Of a DNA stretch of 64,000 nucleotides, positions 51,181 through 62,759 are shown one piece after another; position 1 is the first letter of the stretch; every line of letters starts with the position of its first letter. Origin of the DNA: Tetraselmis striata. Taxonomy: Eukaryota; Chlorophyta; Chlorodendrophyceae; Chlorodendrales; Chlorodendraceae. Location: the NCBI GenBank assembly GCA_006384855.1, contig VCJN01002641.1:20084-84083 (forward strand), written 5' to 3'. A program made the position numbers and the translations under genes. The notes under the pieces are model-generated. The model searched no databases, was not told the origin of the DNA, and saw only the letters and a list, made by a program, of their open reading frames with translations.

Positions 51181-52045
51181 ATCGTCAGTTGGAGATGGTA
51201 TAACGAGGACGCAGTAGACCCGGCGGATAGGGAGCTAGTGATGAAGGTGATTTACGACGACGGCGTCTCGGAAGAGCTAACTGAGTCGGAGATACAACCG
51301 CTATACCTGACGACATAGCAGCTGAGCGAATTCACTCGTAGGTTGCCTCAAGGCGCCACTGCCGCCCTACTCGCGGTGCGCCCCTTGCGCGCCCACCGCC
51401 GGTGCTTTCGGGGGCTGCTTGTCCGCGTTGTTGCCCCATAGTTTAGGTATTGGTCAGAGTGTATTGCACCATTTTGGCATCGTGCAAACGATGATTTGAT
51501 GTGCTTCCATATTACCCACGCGTTCATTTAGATGCTTGCGCGCATATGTGCACCTGACGGGAGCTACGCGAACTCTCGACGACGACAGCGACGCCGATGG
51601 CGACACCGAAGGCATTGTCGCGGGGGTTGTAGAAGGCAGCAGCGACAGCGACAGCGAAGGAGACGCCGGCGCGAGATTTGACTTCAGTACCGGGACGTAG
51701 ACCAACAGCGCTCGAGGGAAGTACGACGGCGGGAAGAGGTGAGCCTGTATCGTGTCGACTCCCCCTCCCCCTTTGTGGCGTTACTATCACCTGCTCCTCG
51801 ACCCTCTTCGCAACCGACACCGTGAATTGTGAACCTGTGCCGACGCAACCCTGATGGAGGCCGCGCTCAATATTTGCCAGTAGAAGTTGAAGCGCAACAT
51901 AAAGACTACGGCGTTCGAGAGGCTGTCGAAGCTGCCGAAGAAACACATGCTACCGAAGGACGGGTCAGAGCTTACCGGGACTTGGTATCAGGTGGAGCAC
52001 TGCCTGAACGTCTTGGACATAAAGAAGTACATCGTTGACTGGTGA
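51181..52045 (+). pseudogene. Degenerate ORF with YDDG (Tudor/chromo-like) domain and acidic linker
   Basis: Pieces in order on the + strand: 51181-51318 reads IVSWRWYNEDAVDPADRELV and MKVIYDDGVSEELTESEIQP up to a TAG; 51555-51702 is acidic (LDDDSDADGDTEGIVAG, SSDSDSEGDAGARFDF); 51887-52045 reads TTAFERLSKLPKKHMLPKDG and TGTWYQVEHCLNVLDIKKYI. The first resembles small Tudor-like folds (W.V.YDDGD.EEL) often found in transposon proteins. The frames do not join, so this is a relic. The parent family was not identified. Confidence 0.45.
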
Positions 52046-52965
52046 CCATAATTTTTGCAATTTGAAAGATGCAAAGAGAATGGAGGTCGCCCACCCCACT
52101 GCATACTAAAGTACTTATCAGTTCTTAATATTACTTATTGCAATATATAGCACTTTGGCACGTGTTATTGATGAAGATCTTGTTTGTTTCATAATTCTGT
52201 AGTCTATGGGTAGCAAAACAGTTGTGCTTTGGCAACTGAGGGGTCTATCTATTAATCCATTTTTGAAATCTATTTTGCCGTGCAGAGAAATTTTGATGAT
52301 AAATGCAACAAGAATTTTCATTGCTTACATTATATTATTGCGCGCCAACACGTATCCCCTCAAGGACCGCAGCCCCGGCACCGACCCATGTTCGACGGAC
52401 CGGCTTTTCCTTCCTCTGCCTTGCGCTTTCTCGCAGCCTTTACTAACTCGGCATGTCGCTTGTCTTCCTCACGGGTCTTCAACTTGTATAGCAGCATTCA
52501 CCTTGACCGCCTTATGCTTCTCCTCGAGCTGGGCCTTGGCGATGTCGCGCTTCGCACGATTTAGCATTATTGCGGGAAGCATTTCGTCCCTCTCCGTGTC
52601 TTCGTCGTCCTTGGCCTCCGTCTAGTACGCTTGCGCATTGAATGCCAAGAGCCAATTTGGTACCTCCTCGCCAACCTTGTTGAACAACGCCGTTGATCTG
52701 CATGGTTTTCAGCTCTTTCACTGCAGCCTTGTCCTTGGCATTTTGCGGTTTGAGCAAAAGTTAGCGGTATGCTGTTGAAGCTCCCTCATATCCGATTGAT
52801 CGGATGCATCAGCTGCGGGCGCTGCTTGTCCACCATGACGACGTTGTGGAAGGTGTTCAACTTCCACACTGGATCGCAGCTTTGAAATAAGGCACAAAAT
52901 CCGTCAAGCCATGCCTCCGCCTGAGGGAGATTGCTCTCCGCATCTAGTCATGCTTGCCCACCGCA
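52046..52965. other. AT-richer spacer with unassigned coding-like fragments
   Basis: 52050-52340 is AT-rich and without features. 52380-52760 read on the minus strand has Lys/Glu-rich fragments in shifting frames (NAKDKAAVKELKTMQINGV, LNRAKRDIAKAQLEEKHKAV) that look like a decayed coiled-coil ORF. No family could be assigned. Confidence 0.35.
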
Positions 52966-53183
52966 TGCTCTGTGGAGCGCGTGAATTCCGTCCACAAGCA
53001 TGTGGCCACCAAGACACGCGCTTCTCTCAAACATGAGAATGTGGTGAGATTGTTTTATTGCTATGTGAATTTGCGCGCTTGCTGGAGAACTACGACAATG
53101 ATGTGCTGAACATGGTTGAGGATGCGCTGATTGAAGCGCTGCAAAGGCTAACGACATGCTTGCAGAGCATGGGCAAGCAATAA
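52966..53183 (+). pseudogene. hAT transposase C-terminal dimerisation region, relic
   Basis: The + strand reads CSVERVNSVHKHVATKTRAS and LKHENVVRLFYCYVNLR, then after a one-base shift LLENYDNDVLNMVEDALIEA, ending in TAA at 53181. The pattern (CERxxSxxxxxxxxxRxxLxxxxxxxLxxxxxNLRLL) is that of the hATC domain. The rest of the transposase is not recognisable upstream. Confidence 0.6.
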
Positions 53184-53610
53184 CACGCCAAGAACCCCTA
53201 ATACCCCATGTTAATGATGTTGTGATTATTCTTGATTGGTGTACGCATGTAGCGAGTATATATGGTGTGCAACATGCATTGTAACAAGTTGAGCCCTTTG
53301 GCTGCCACCGCCGATGTGTTTGCGAGTCAACGGTGTCAAAAACACGAGCTTTAGCAATGTACTACTCCATACTACTCAAAACACAGGGGGTAATTTTTTA
53401 TTTGGGAGTTTTGATTATTAGAAATTTACTGTTGAAAATGAATAATACCATAAATTACTAGGCCCAGTTATATCTAGATATACGGCCCGAACGGTATGTA
53501 TATGGTATACTGATCCAAAGTACAAGTAGTACCCGTACTCGTACCGGACTACCATAATACGGTAGTATATATAATTATACCACGCGCATGTAATCAGTGC
53601 ATTACGAGGG

Positions 53611-55247
53611 TTTCAAGTCCTGTTGGACTTGGAAGTGGCGGAGGGGCGCGATGTGACCGAAGAAGAACCACGCGCCAGGCGAAGGAAGGACGTTGGGGTG
53701 GATGTAGTCAAGAACGACGTTGGAGTTAATGCCCCAGCCGCCTTGGCAGCGAATGTGGGACAGTGGAGTCCCTATGGCGTTAGCGGCAGACGCTGCTCCC
53801 TCGCGAAGGCTGTGTGAACTCCATGAAGTGCCGGCGGGAGGTGCAGCACCGACAAGACGAACGGTTGTAGAGAGCCAGTCCGACATTGTAGCGGCGGTCA
53901 AAGACTTGGACTGCTCGCTACTTGGGGTGACCGCCCAGAAGTTAGTCTCGGCCAAGGCAGCAGGAACCAGGAGGGCAGACCGTACGTGGTCGATGAAGTG
54001 GTGCAGGAGACACGCAACACGAGGGTGCTCCGTTACTAGAAGGAGCAGTACGCGCAGGTCGGCGGGACCCCGTCGATCAGCGCGGCATCTTTCGCGGTAC
54101 GCATGCATGGTAATGTTGTAATCGTCGACATGCACATCCCGCACTCGGCAGGACACGCCAGTAAGTCCCATGGCAAAGAACATAAAGTTGACAACCGAGG
54201 CTACGAGGGCTCGGAAGTTGTATTGGTACTCTGTGGTGGGAGCAGACACAATCAACTCTGCCTGCTCGACGAAGTTGTAAGCAACATATATATGCATGCA
54301 GAGGGACTCGCAAAGGGGCAGCCTCCAGGCGGCGCCGCCGTAGCATCAGCCCACGACGACGAGCTGTGGTAAGGTGCAGGCTGTCCTTGGCGATCCGGTC
54401 GAGGGTGTGCAGCTCGAAGAACGTGTTGATTGCGGACAACTATGTACGGCTGCAAAGACTTAGCCCCAATGTGTCCCCGCTCACCACTCCAAGCAATGTA
54501 CCGGACGACAGTAGCAGTAGTCGACTCCAGCGGGCTGATGTTCTCGGAGTCGTGGCAGAACTCCGCGAGCTGAGAGAGTGCGCCGGCGTAGCTCTTGAGT
54601 GTCCGAGCGGTGATGAGGGAGCTGGAGAGTAGGTCGAGCGTCCGCTGTCCCAACTTGTCTGAGCCGAACGCGTCCTGCAGCCGAGACCGCAGTTAAGCAG
54701 CCCAAGGGGCAACATCTTCGGGCTCGTCAATTAAGTAAGTGCGGCGCTTGGCCGACAAAGCAACATGGGGGGCGGCTACTGTTAGCAAAGTACTCCGGTG
54801 GTTGGCCGGTAGTTGCTAGACGGGTTTGCAGCAGCACTAGTACGAGTTTGTTCATGTTCATGGCCAAGTTCATGTAAGAGGGCCGCCCCGCGCGCCCTTC
54901 GCGCTCGTAGCGCCTGTCACGCGCGTAACGTACACGCGCGAAGCTTGGTCGTTGCGAGCCAACTGTAACACGCAGTGTGACAACCAACTGGTGCAGCGGT
55001 GAGATGGTATGGGAGGCGGTTAGTTGAGCCGCCATGCGCAGGTGTGCGGATGGTTGAGCCGCACTCGGCTGTAGCTGTAAGAAGTGCCGCACCGAGGAAG
55101 GTCTAAATGAAGTCTGTAAGGTGGGGGGTCAGGTCCTGACACATGGCGCTCATCCCGTCGTTGAGCTGTCAGGGTTCGCCTTGCGGCGGTCACCGAAAGG
55201 TGGCCTGGCAAAGCGCCAGCAGCTCCGACGAAAGACGCCCCACACTG
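53611..55247 (-). pseudogene. Tyrosine recombinase of element C, multiply broken
   Basis: Fragments keep SHSLREGAASAANAIG (HxxR present, K changed to E), CQGGWGINSNVVLDYIHPN (Trp and Tyr kept) and FCHDSENISPLESTTATVVR. Frameshifts and a TAA near 54693 interrupt it. The end VQQDLKPS departs from A and B. Confidence 0.8.
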
Positions 55248-56323
55248 TCACTCGTGCTCACCCTCGCGGCCATGCCCGCGTCCGCCACCACGCCCACGTC
55301 CACGCCAGCGCCCTGCAGCGGCTGCCGCTACTCGAGCAGTAGCGGTTGCTTTGGCGCTGCTGGCAACTGTCGCCTCGAAAACACGACGCTCGTAGTCCCT
55401 CATGAGGTCCCCAAAAATCGCAGAACCTAGATGCTCAGAAACATGCTGAGAATGCTGGGCTCGCAGCACGTCCAGAACACCTTGATCACCGTGCGCACAC
55501 TTGGCCTCATTAAGCCTCCGCAAGAAGGCCAAACGAAAGCGAAACGCCTTGTCGATGGCTTCGGCGTGATTCCGAGCACGTGCGAGGTAGGGGGTGAAGT
55601 CTTGATTTGCAGCATGGACGTCGGGTAGCAGCTCGTCGAGAGCTACGAAAAGTGCGGCAATGTGGGCGCCGGAACACGACATCCAAAGATACTGCTCTTG
55701 GGCCGGCAGACGCCGGTCGTCTTGCTTGAAGTACTCGTTCGTTAGGTCGGTTGTGATAATTATACGAGTACGATATACTACGAGTTAGTACCTGTGTAAT
55801 GTATATGTATATGTACTGTGTAATGCTGCCATGCGGTAAGCGTTGTGTTAAAAACCAGTTATTATTGTATTCTCAAAACACTGTAGCCTCTCGCCTTTGC
55901 ACCACCACTGCACACCACCTTTGTTTGTCTTCGAGTCTCTATCCGGCTGAGACTGTCGCACGGTGCTCAGGGGGAAGAGTCCAGGCACTCGGCTGACCGG
56001 TCGAACGGCCTCGTAACCAGACTCTGCTCATAGCAGTAGCTATGGCACCGCGAGGTAATAGTCCTTGTCACTCAAGGATTTCGCTCCGAGACGGCCATTC
56101 TGGGCTAGCTCTAGCAAGTTGGGGCGCATTGCGGCTCCCCCGCTGCCTGTCGGCTGTCCGGCAATGCGCTGCCCGGAACTGGAGCCATGTGCCCCGTCTC
56201 CATCCACAACACAGTCACGAGCCGTCAATCGAGCCAACGCTGTTGCAATGAAGAATGGGCCTTCACGTCTGCGTGTAGCGATTCGAGCGTCGGCTCAACG
56301 ACGGGTTCTTCTCCATCTGACAT
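55248..56323 (-). pseudogene. Gag-like ORF of element C, interrupted by a 210-bp insertion
   Basis: The ATG at 56323 corresponds to the element B start. 56237-56040 keeps ARDCVVDGDGAHGSSSGQRI; 55740-55248 keeps YLWMSCSGAHIAALFVALDE onward with a Gly/Arg-rich end GRWRGRGRGGGRGHGREGEH. It ends TGA CAG TGT, one base different from the CGG of A, B and D. The frame beyond the TGA is also open here. Confidence 0.78.
55752..55961. mobile_element. MITE-like 210-bp insertion in element C
   Basis: Elements A and B show a continuous gag where C has this extra piece, flanked by GGT (55749-55751 and 55962-55964). It starts TGTGATAATTATACGAG and ends GAGACTGTCGCAC; the ends are only weakly complementary. 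It has no coding capacity. The superfamily is unknown. Confidence 0.55.
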
Positions 56324-56624
56324 GGTAACGCACGGACGTACATATAAGAATATCACACACGGGTGGTGCACCGGGTGCGGTCTGAAACAACCTGGGGTGA
56401 CCTTGCTCGCAACAGGTTACGAGACAGTTTTAACATCGCTGCATGTAACGCATCGAACACTGGGAGATGGCATGCTCATCTGTTATGGCTGCTTTTATGT
56501 CTACTCGTGCTGCGCCCAAAAAGGGTGCAACGACAGCAGGTGCCTAGTTCCCGTACCACTGAGCAGCACTTGTAGCCGAAAAGCGATTAGGAAAGGGAGG
56601 AAACCCCATAAACTAGTGTAGAAC

Positions 56625-56962
56625 AAACTTCAGCAATAATATTTTAATAAATCAATAAGGCCAGTGAGAAAAGATACCTCGTTTTCGGGCACAGCCCCCC
56701 TCCAATTTGCCAACCCCCTTCCAGAAGTTGTGTAGCTAGGTGATGCACTGTGTTAAGTACTGTACTCAACACTTCAGGGGGAAGCAAGCCACAATTGCAT
56801 GTAGAATGTGCAGCATAGCTCCTATTAGTTGGTGTGCATGCACAATGCATCTGGCAGCAAACGAAATAAGCATAAACCGCAACAGTGGTCTATGGCTGGC
56901 CCATGACACTCCCGGCTTGCGCCTTCCATACAAAGCTGTCACGGCTAGTTGTTGGCATCTGG
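56625..56962. other. Spacer between element C and the zinc-ribbon-like gene
   Basis: No feature recognised; probably 3' UTR and spacer. Confidence 0.4.
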
Positions 56963-58913
56963 TTACTGTTGCTGCTCGCTGATGGTTGCTGCACATCGCA
57001 CACTCGTTGCTGTCCATGTGCGCCTTCTCGGCAGATCTAGCGCTTTCAACTTGTTCTTGCCCATGCTCGCGTACCCTCTGGCATGGTACATCTCATTGTT
57101 GTCAACACATCTCTGGCACATGGGCAGCAGCGTCTTGAATACTTCTGAAAGCTGCTCATCAATGAAGGCTCCAGCCGGGTCCTCTGATATACCTGCACAC
57201 GTTGCACACGTCACAGGCTCCACATCGATCTCTGCATCCCCACCATAGGTCCTGCGCCACTTGTTGCCAGTGCTGTAGAACCTTGACTCCATTGCATGGT
57301 CACAATTGAGCTCGTTGTCACACACAAAGGCGGTGCTGTACATGTGGTGGTCTTCATCCAGTGGTTGCATTCCACACACATATGTGGTTGGTGCCATGGC
57401 ATCATGCAGTGCCTGACCGGCCAAAACCCTGTAAGTGATGACATACATAGGTTATTGTCAACGTGCAATAGTCGCAGGTAGTAGCAGCACAAAGGGAGAG
57501 GGGATGGGCACAGCGCACGCACTTACATGCAGCCTCATCAGCTGGAGTGAATGGCTCGGCTGGCTACATGTTGGCAGGTGCCTTCCACGAGTAGATGCAC
57601 CTGGGCTTCCTGCAATCAGGCTCGTTGCAAAGGACTTGGCCTCTGATGTTGGCAGCCTTGCCAATGCCGGAGTCCTTCTTCTTGGGAATTATGTGGATCC
57701 TGGATGACAACGGCAAAACTGCATCGGCTGGTACCACTGCAGCAAGGCTCGCAGCAGCCACATGTGCTCGGCCCCGCCCACGGCCAGCAGCAGCAACACC
57801 CCGCCGCGCTGCCGCTCGCTGGCCACGGCCAACAACACCCCGCCCTCCTCATCCAGCAGCACCTGCATGTGCTGCTAGTTCCTGGACTGCCTGCCGAGGT
57901 TGCACCTGGGCCTTGACGCGTGCCGCCCTGGTGGGCTAGTGCTCATCTGTGAAGGAGTGGGACATTGACTCGATGAGGCTCAAGCATTGGAACTTGGCCT
58001 GTCTATCCTCTTGACTGCCATTGTCATCAGAGGGGGATGGCTTTGGGGACAGGCTGTGGCATCCGCATGTCGGTGCTCAGTCGCTTGTAGACAGCAGGCG
58101 GCATGCAAAGAGGCTTGAACATCCTCAGCTTGCATGCTTGGCAATCGCAGTTGTCCACTAGCGGCATCTTGAAGAACTGTATCATGCGGTCGCTGCTGAT
58201 GGTGTGATTTTTGAGCATTTTTCATCAATTCAGGCCCCTTGGCAGCTGCATTCTGCCACGTCAGCTTCACCTTTGAAATTCCTGGCTGAATCGTGTCCAA
58301 CAATTTCACACGAGGGCTTATCTGCATAGTACATACATGTAGAGCAGTCAGATATTGGCAAGTTAGCACGATTTAGGGACAAGCACATGTGCACATGCGA
58401 CAGCGGTGATACCTGCTCTGTCATGAACCTTGACTCGCTTCTTGGCCCAGGTGAGCTGCTTGAACTGTCCCCTGATGATGTGCATGGGTGATGCCACGCT
58501 CGCTTCGTAGCACTCCTGGAAGTTAGTGCCATCGTACACTGGCATTTCCTGCTCAGCGGGTGTCATCCGGCCCGACAGCCGCGATGCCGTCTGCGGCTTA
58601 GCATTGTTGGGACCAGCTGCTGGTTCCGCTTCCACCTTGTCACCACTGCTCGCTTCGATGGCCTCGCTCGGTGCATAGTCAGCATCATCATTAGTGCAAT
58701 CACACAACATGTCTATCTCGTCATGGACACGTGGCCGGCAAGCTCGAAGGATATTTGCGGGTCTATCTCACGCGCCACGTACTCAATCAGCTGGTAGCAG
58801 CTGTGGCCCCGCATCCACTCCTCGCTGCATAGATACAGTTGAGGCCTGCCGCCCAGCTGCCTGCCATCCCAGGTCACGACCACTTTTAAAGTGGTCGCCC
58901 CGTTGTCTGGCAT
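56963..58913 (-). pseudogene. Spliced zinc-ribbon-like gene of an uncharacterised family, damaged
   Basis: Minus-strand segments: 58913-58713 (LYLCSEEWMRGHSCYQLIEY), 58710-58410 (MPVYDGTNFQECYEASVASP), 58340-57960 (LLDTIQPGISKVKLTWQNAA, DNCDCQACKLRMFKPLCMPP), 57761-57527 (VLCNEPDCRKPRCIYSWKAP) and 57428-56963 (TTYVCGMQPLDEDHHMY, ELNCDHAMESRFYSTG, VTCATCAGI, LLPMCQRCVDNNEMYHARG). The last intron (57429-57526, 98 bp) has GTAAGT and CAG borders that restore the frame. The pattern C..C.KPRCIYS...YVCG...LNC..A.E..FYS...C.TC recurs in unnamed proteins of algal and invertebrate genomes, often beside transposons. A TAG in the KPRCIYS exon and two frame breaks near 58210 and 58710 indicate decay or missed splicing. 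Function unknown. Confidence 0.5.
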
Positions 58914-60157
58914 CCTGTCGTCGCTGCGCCGCCGCCGAGCGCGGGCACCGGCCGGGTGGCGGGGTGGGGTCGGCGGGGAAGTAGTGAGCGAACTTAACGA
59001 TGCGCGCCAAGGATAGGCAATGCCGAGTTGGCGCCGTCAAACCGCCCTGTTGAATGGGCACGTGCATTGTGCGGCGGACGACAGTTTGAGCCGGGAAGCA
59101 CTACTAAAATACTGGCTACACAATTTAGGCCAGCTACAGAATCCCCCCCCCCCTCCGATCTGACCCAGATTTTAGCCCTAAAACGGGGTATCACTTCTCA
59201 TTGGCCTAACGGGAGAATAATATGCTACAGGTCATAGCAGCAGAACGTAATTCGAAAACCCTAAAAGTGTGACAAAACAAGGCCAGGGCAGGCCCCGCCA
59301 CTAGAAGGTTTTGACACCTACGCGCTGATATTATATAATGTGGATCCTCAGCAAAATCTTCAGACCCCTGCCCGAATAGCATTCCCTGACAGTGGACAAG
59401 AGATGGCCAGCTGGCCAAGTCAACTAATAAGTGGAAAAAGTCCAACGCGCCGGAACATCATTGTTCCTAGACACGCTCCACCGACTCGACACAGTAGTGG
59501 CGAACCGCGGCAGCTGTCAATGGGATGCATCAGCGGAGAGGACAAGGCAACATTGCTGAAACCCACTACAAAAACGACAAATGCGAAGGTTACATCTGCA
59601 TCTTTGGGGGGGCGGGGAGGGGGAGGGGGTGCCATGGTTATCGATTCCCGTTATAGTTCATTTTGCTGTGACCTTCCGGGGGACAGCTCCGGGCTGGCGG
59701 GCCGCTGTCAGTCTCGGCGGCAAGCGTGGCCAAACTATGGCGGGGCGGATTGGGTAAGGGCGACGAGGGCAGTAGCTCCCACTACGACACAAACCACTCT
59801 TCGCACTAATACATTCCTGGATGCAGATGGGCGCCTGTCATCTGCTGCCTGTCATCTGTCGCCGCGCCGCCCTTGCGTCACATGCGCAGATGACTGCCCA
59901 CCATTGCTCGTGTTTGGGGGGGGGAGGGGGGGGGGGGGGCGCGGTAGTATTTCATGATGCTGCTGGAGGAATGCCGATGATGGTAGATGCCCATCATCAA
60001 CGTGTGTCTCCCTGGTACCGAGGCTCGGAGCCGCCGACTCGCCTACTCAGGCGATCGCCCCGGGTGGTGATGACATGCGTCATAGGCCGACTACGAAGGG
60101 CATGCGGCTATGGGCAGCACGCCCACTGCAGCAGAGGCGCAACCAAAGAGCCCCCGC
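58914..60157. other. Spacer, no gene recognised
   Basis: It contains C or G tracts near 59144, 59606 and 59917-59938. The ORF at 59340-59957 has no family resemblance and crosses the G tract, so it is not called. Confidence 0.45.
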
Positions 60158-60193
60158 CCCCCCCCCCCCCCCCGCCCCCCCCCCCCCCCCCCC
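60158..60193 (+). repeat. Interrupted C tract, 36 nt
   Basis: Two C runs are separated by a single G. It lies about 20 bp beyond the SulP stop codon and reads as a G tract on the SulP coding strand. Confidence 0.8.
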
Positions 60194-60214
60194 GCGCCTG
60201 TTGCCCGGACCAGC

Positions 60215-61536
60215 TCACACGTTGCTGGCGTGGTTGGCGCCGGCGTGGCCGTTGGCGTCAACGGAGAGGCGGTGCGAGCTGAGGCCGATGTTGATGTACT
60301 CGGTGCCGGAGATCTGGGTGAGCGTGGCCAGCGTGTTCTCCGAGTACTCCGCCGCCGGCTCCTCCAGGTTGGACCCCTGCCGGCCGCACGCGCCTCATCA
60401 GTCCCCTGGCCCCACACCGAGCCATTCATCGGGGTCCGGGGTGGGTCGCAAGAATAACAACAAACTGTCATGCACCATCGACTCGTGGTGTATTCTGATA
60501 GATGTCTGAACACATGTACATAGCGCGCTTTGGGTCATATACTTGCCACATAATCCCGCAGCGTCGGGTTTCAATCCCGTTGCGGGGCTGGTGCTGGTAG
60601 TGCTGAGCGCGGCGGGCGGGGCGCATGGCGTGCAGACTACTGGCCGCCGCTTGACTGACGAGCTGCGAAGGTCGCTCGGTGGCGGGTCATCTCCGCGTCG
60701 GTAAGTAGTAGGTCAGTACAAGGTGCTACAAGAAGTAATGGAGTACTGTACAGAATACATGCGGGTCTGGATTGTAGTTTGGGTTATGCTACACCTAACC
60801 CCACTTTATATAATAATGCAACATCCCCTGCAGGCAGGAATCCGACCCTGCGCTTGAGCTTGACGCATGTCGCCTTGGTACTGTCTGTGACCCCTCCGCC
60901 AAGAGAGCAAAGCACACATGTGCCTGCCTGGTAACCTATCAGAATTCATCAAAAATACAGCACAGAACAATCCCCGGCTCCATGGTAAGTGCCAAGCAAG
61001 CCATCCTTTCTTGTGACCCGCCAACTCGGTTCCATGTTGTGGTATGGGTGGCGGCTGCATTCATGTGACATGCGCCTGTTTGCATGGGTAACTTTGACAG
61101 TGTATCAAACCACACAGCGCCGCACAATGTGGGCGCCACGGATGCAGGCGCGGGGGGGGGGGGGGGGGGGGCGGCATGGCGGGGCGCACCGTGGAGCGCC
61201 GGCTGATGGTCTGCGCCACGCGGCCCAGCAGGCGGTGGCTGACCGCCTTGACCGCGTCGTGCATGCTGACCATGATGTTCTCCTCGCCGATCTCCCTGTG
61301 CAGCCCCGCCCTGCGCGCCGCACCATCACAGCGGCTCAGCCGGGCGCAGGGACCACGCCAGCAACCCACCGGCACTCCCAACTGCAGCACCCAATTGGCT
61401 TTCCGGGTCGAAACAATAAGACAGTACTGGTACGCCTTCGGAGACAACAAGAGGGAAGCTATACCCCATTGTTAGTAAGGTTAAAACTACATCAGTGGAA
61501 CTGTCTATCATCCAGTTCCCGGGAACGTATCTTGCG

Positions 61537-61569
<33 letters not shown>

Positions 61570-62727
61570 TGGTCGTGATAATGCCCGATTACGCGGATGA
61601 TCTGCATATATTGAATCGAAGTCCCCGCCATGTTGGCATTAGTCGGCACCGTGTGAGCGTATAATGGAGCAATGGACACCCGGGCGGTTCAAATCCAGGA
61701 GGGGTGGGGTCCGGAGGGGCAGTCGAGGAGAACCGGACCTAGTAGGATTCTGGGGTTAGGATTAGGGTATTTACAGGTAATGATTAGGGTTTAGGATCAA
61801 GTTCTCAGTTAGGGTTACCTGGGATCAGTTTAGGGCTTTGGTGGGATATACATCCCCGGGATCTGGATACACTTTCATATCAACAGGCCCCAAGTATAGG
61901 GTTTGGGTTCTAAACCCTAATTATCCAAAAATCCTAAAACCCAAATGCACAATTTTTCGATTGTTTGGGGGAGAGAGAGTGTGTTTTTGTGCGTGTGTGT
62001 GTCTGTGTGTGTGTGTTTGGGGGGGGGGGGGGGGGGTGGAGCACTCGCCTCATCATCATGGACTGCACCTGCCGGGCCGGGTTGGACAGCACCAGCTGCA
62101 CGTCGCGCTTGCGGTACGCGGTGTTGATGTCCACCAGCGCGTGCACCGCGCTCGCGTCGATGTGCGACACGGGCGAGAGGTCGATGATGACGAAGCGCAC
62201 CTTGGAGCCCGCCATCTCCGCCTCCTCCTCCGCCCGCAGCTCGTACTTGTTCAGCCGCTCCTGCACCGCATGGACAGGCGCAGGCCGATCAATTCGGGAA
62301 TAAACCCGCCGCGGGTGCTGCCGCTGGGAAAATCAGGACACTGTGAGTAACAAGCCTCCATGCGCGGCAACACAGTCGAATACAGAAATATGAGCCCAAC
62401 TTAAGCAATTGTATCATAGCGACTGTAGTGTCGCATCGATCGCAGGCAAGCCGGATATTCGAGGTTTATTAAGAGGGGTCTTTTGGATGCGTTGGCATCC
62501 GTACGGAAACGGGCTGTGTTGAATAATAAAATGCCGTTTAGTGACGTGAAACACGTGACCCAAAAAATACTATATGTCGTCTTCATGCAAAGTTTGCTGC
62601 ACGATAATGTGTCCTTAATTTTCAGTGCTGTGGTTGCTGTGGTTTCCACCGCGTCGCCACTTGACACAAAAAACACATCACTGGAAGCACGTGGCAGCGA
62701 AGCCGGCACGCAGAGCTTGGGGCGAGG

Positions 62728-62759
<32 letters not shown>

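Larger units (their letters stand above)
53611..56624 (-). mobile_element. PAT-type YR element C, decayed Gag-YR copy
   Basis: It has the same organisation as A and B but is more diverged, with 3' sequences (B1-A2-B2) missing. The left edge shows only TTTCAAG before the recombinase end, possibly a remnant of the B core. A1 is present at about 56437-56624 (ends ACTAGTGTAGAACA). A 210-bp insertion lies at 55752-55961. It gives an outgroup for A and B. Confidence 0.8.

Noticed and set aside
59340..59957. 205-codon ORF
   Set aside because: No recognisable domain; it crosses a G tract and has no splice or promoter context.
60575..60600. GGGTTTCAATCCCGTTGCGG, resembling a CRISPR repeat end or tRNA B box
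   Set aside because: Single occurrence, no array, no acceptor stem or A box at the right distance.
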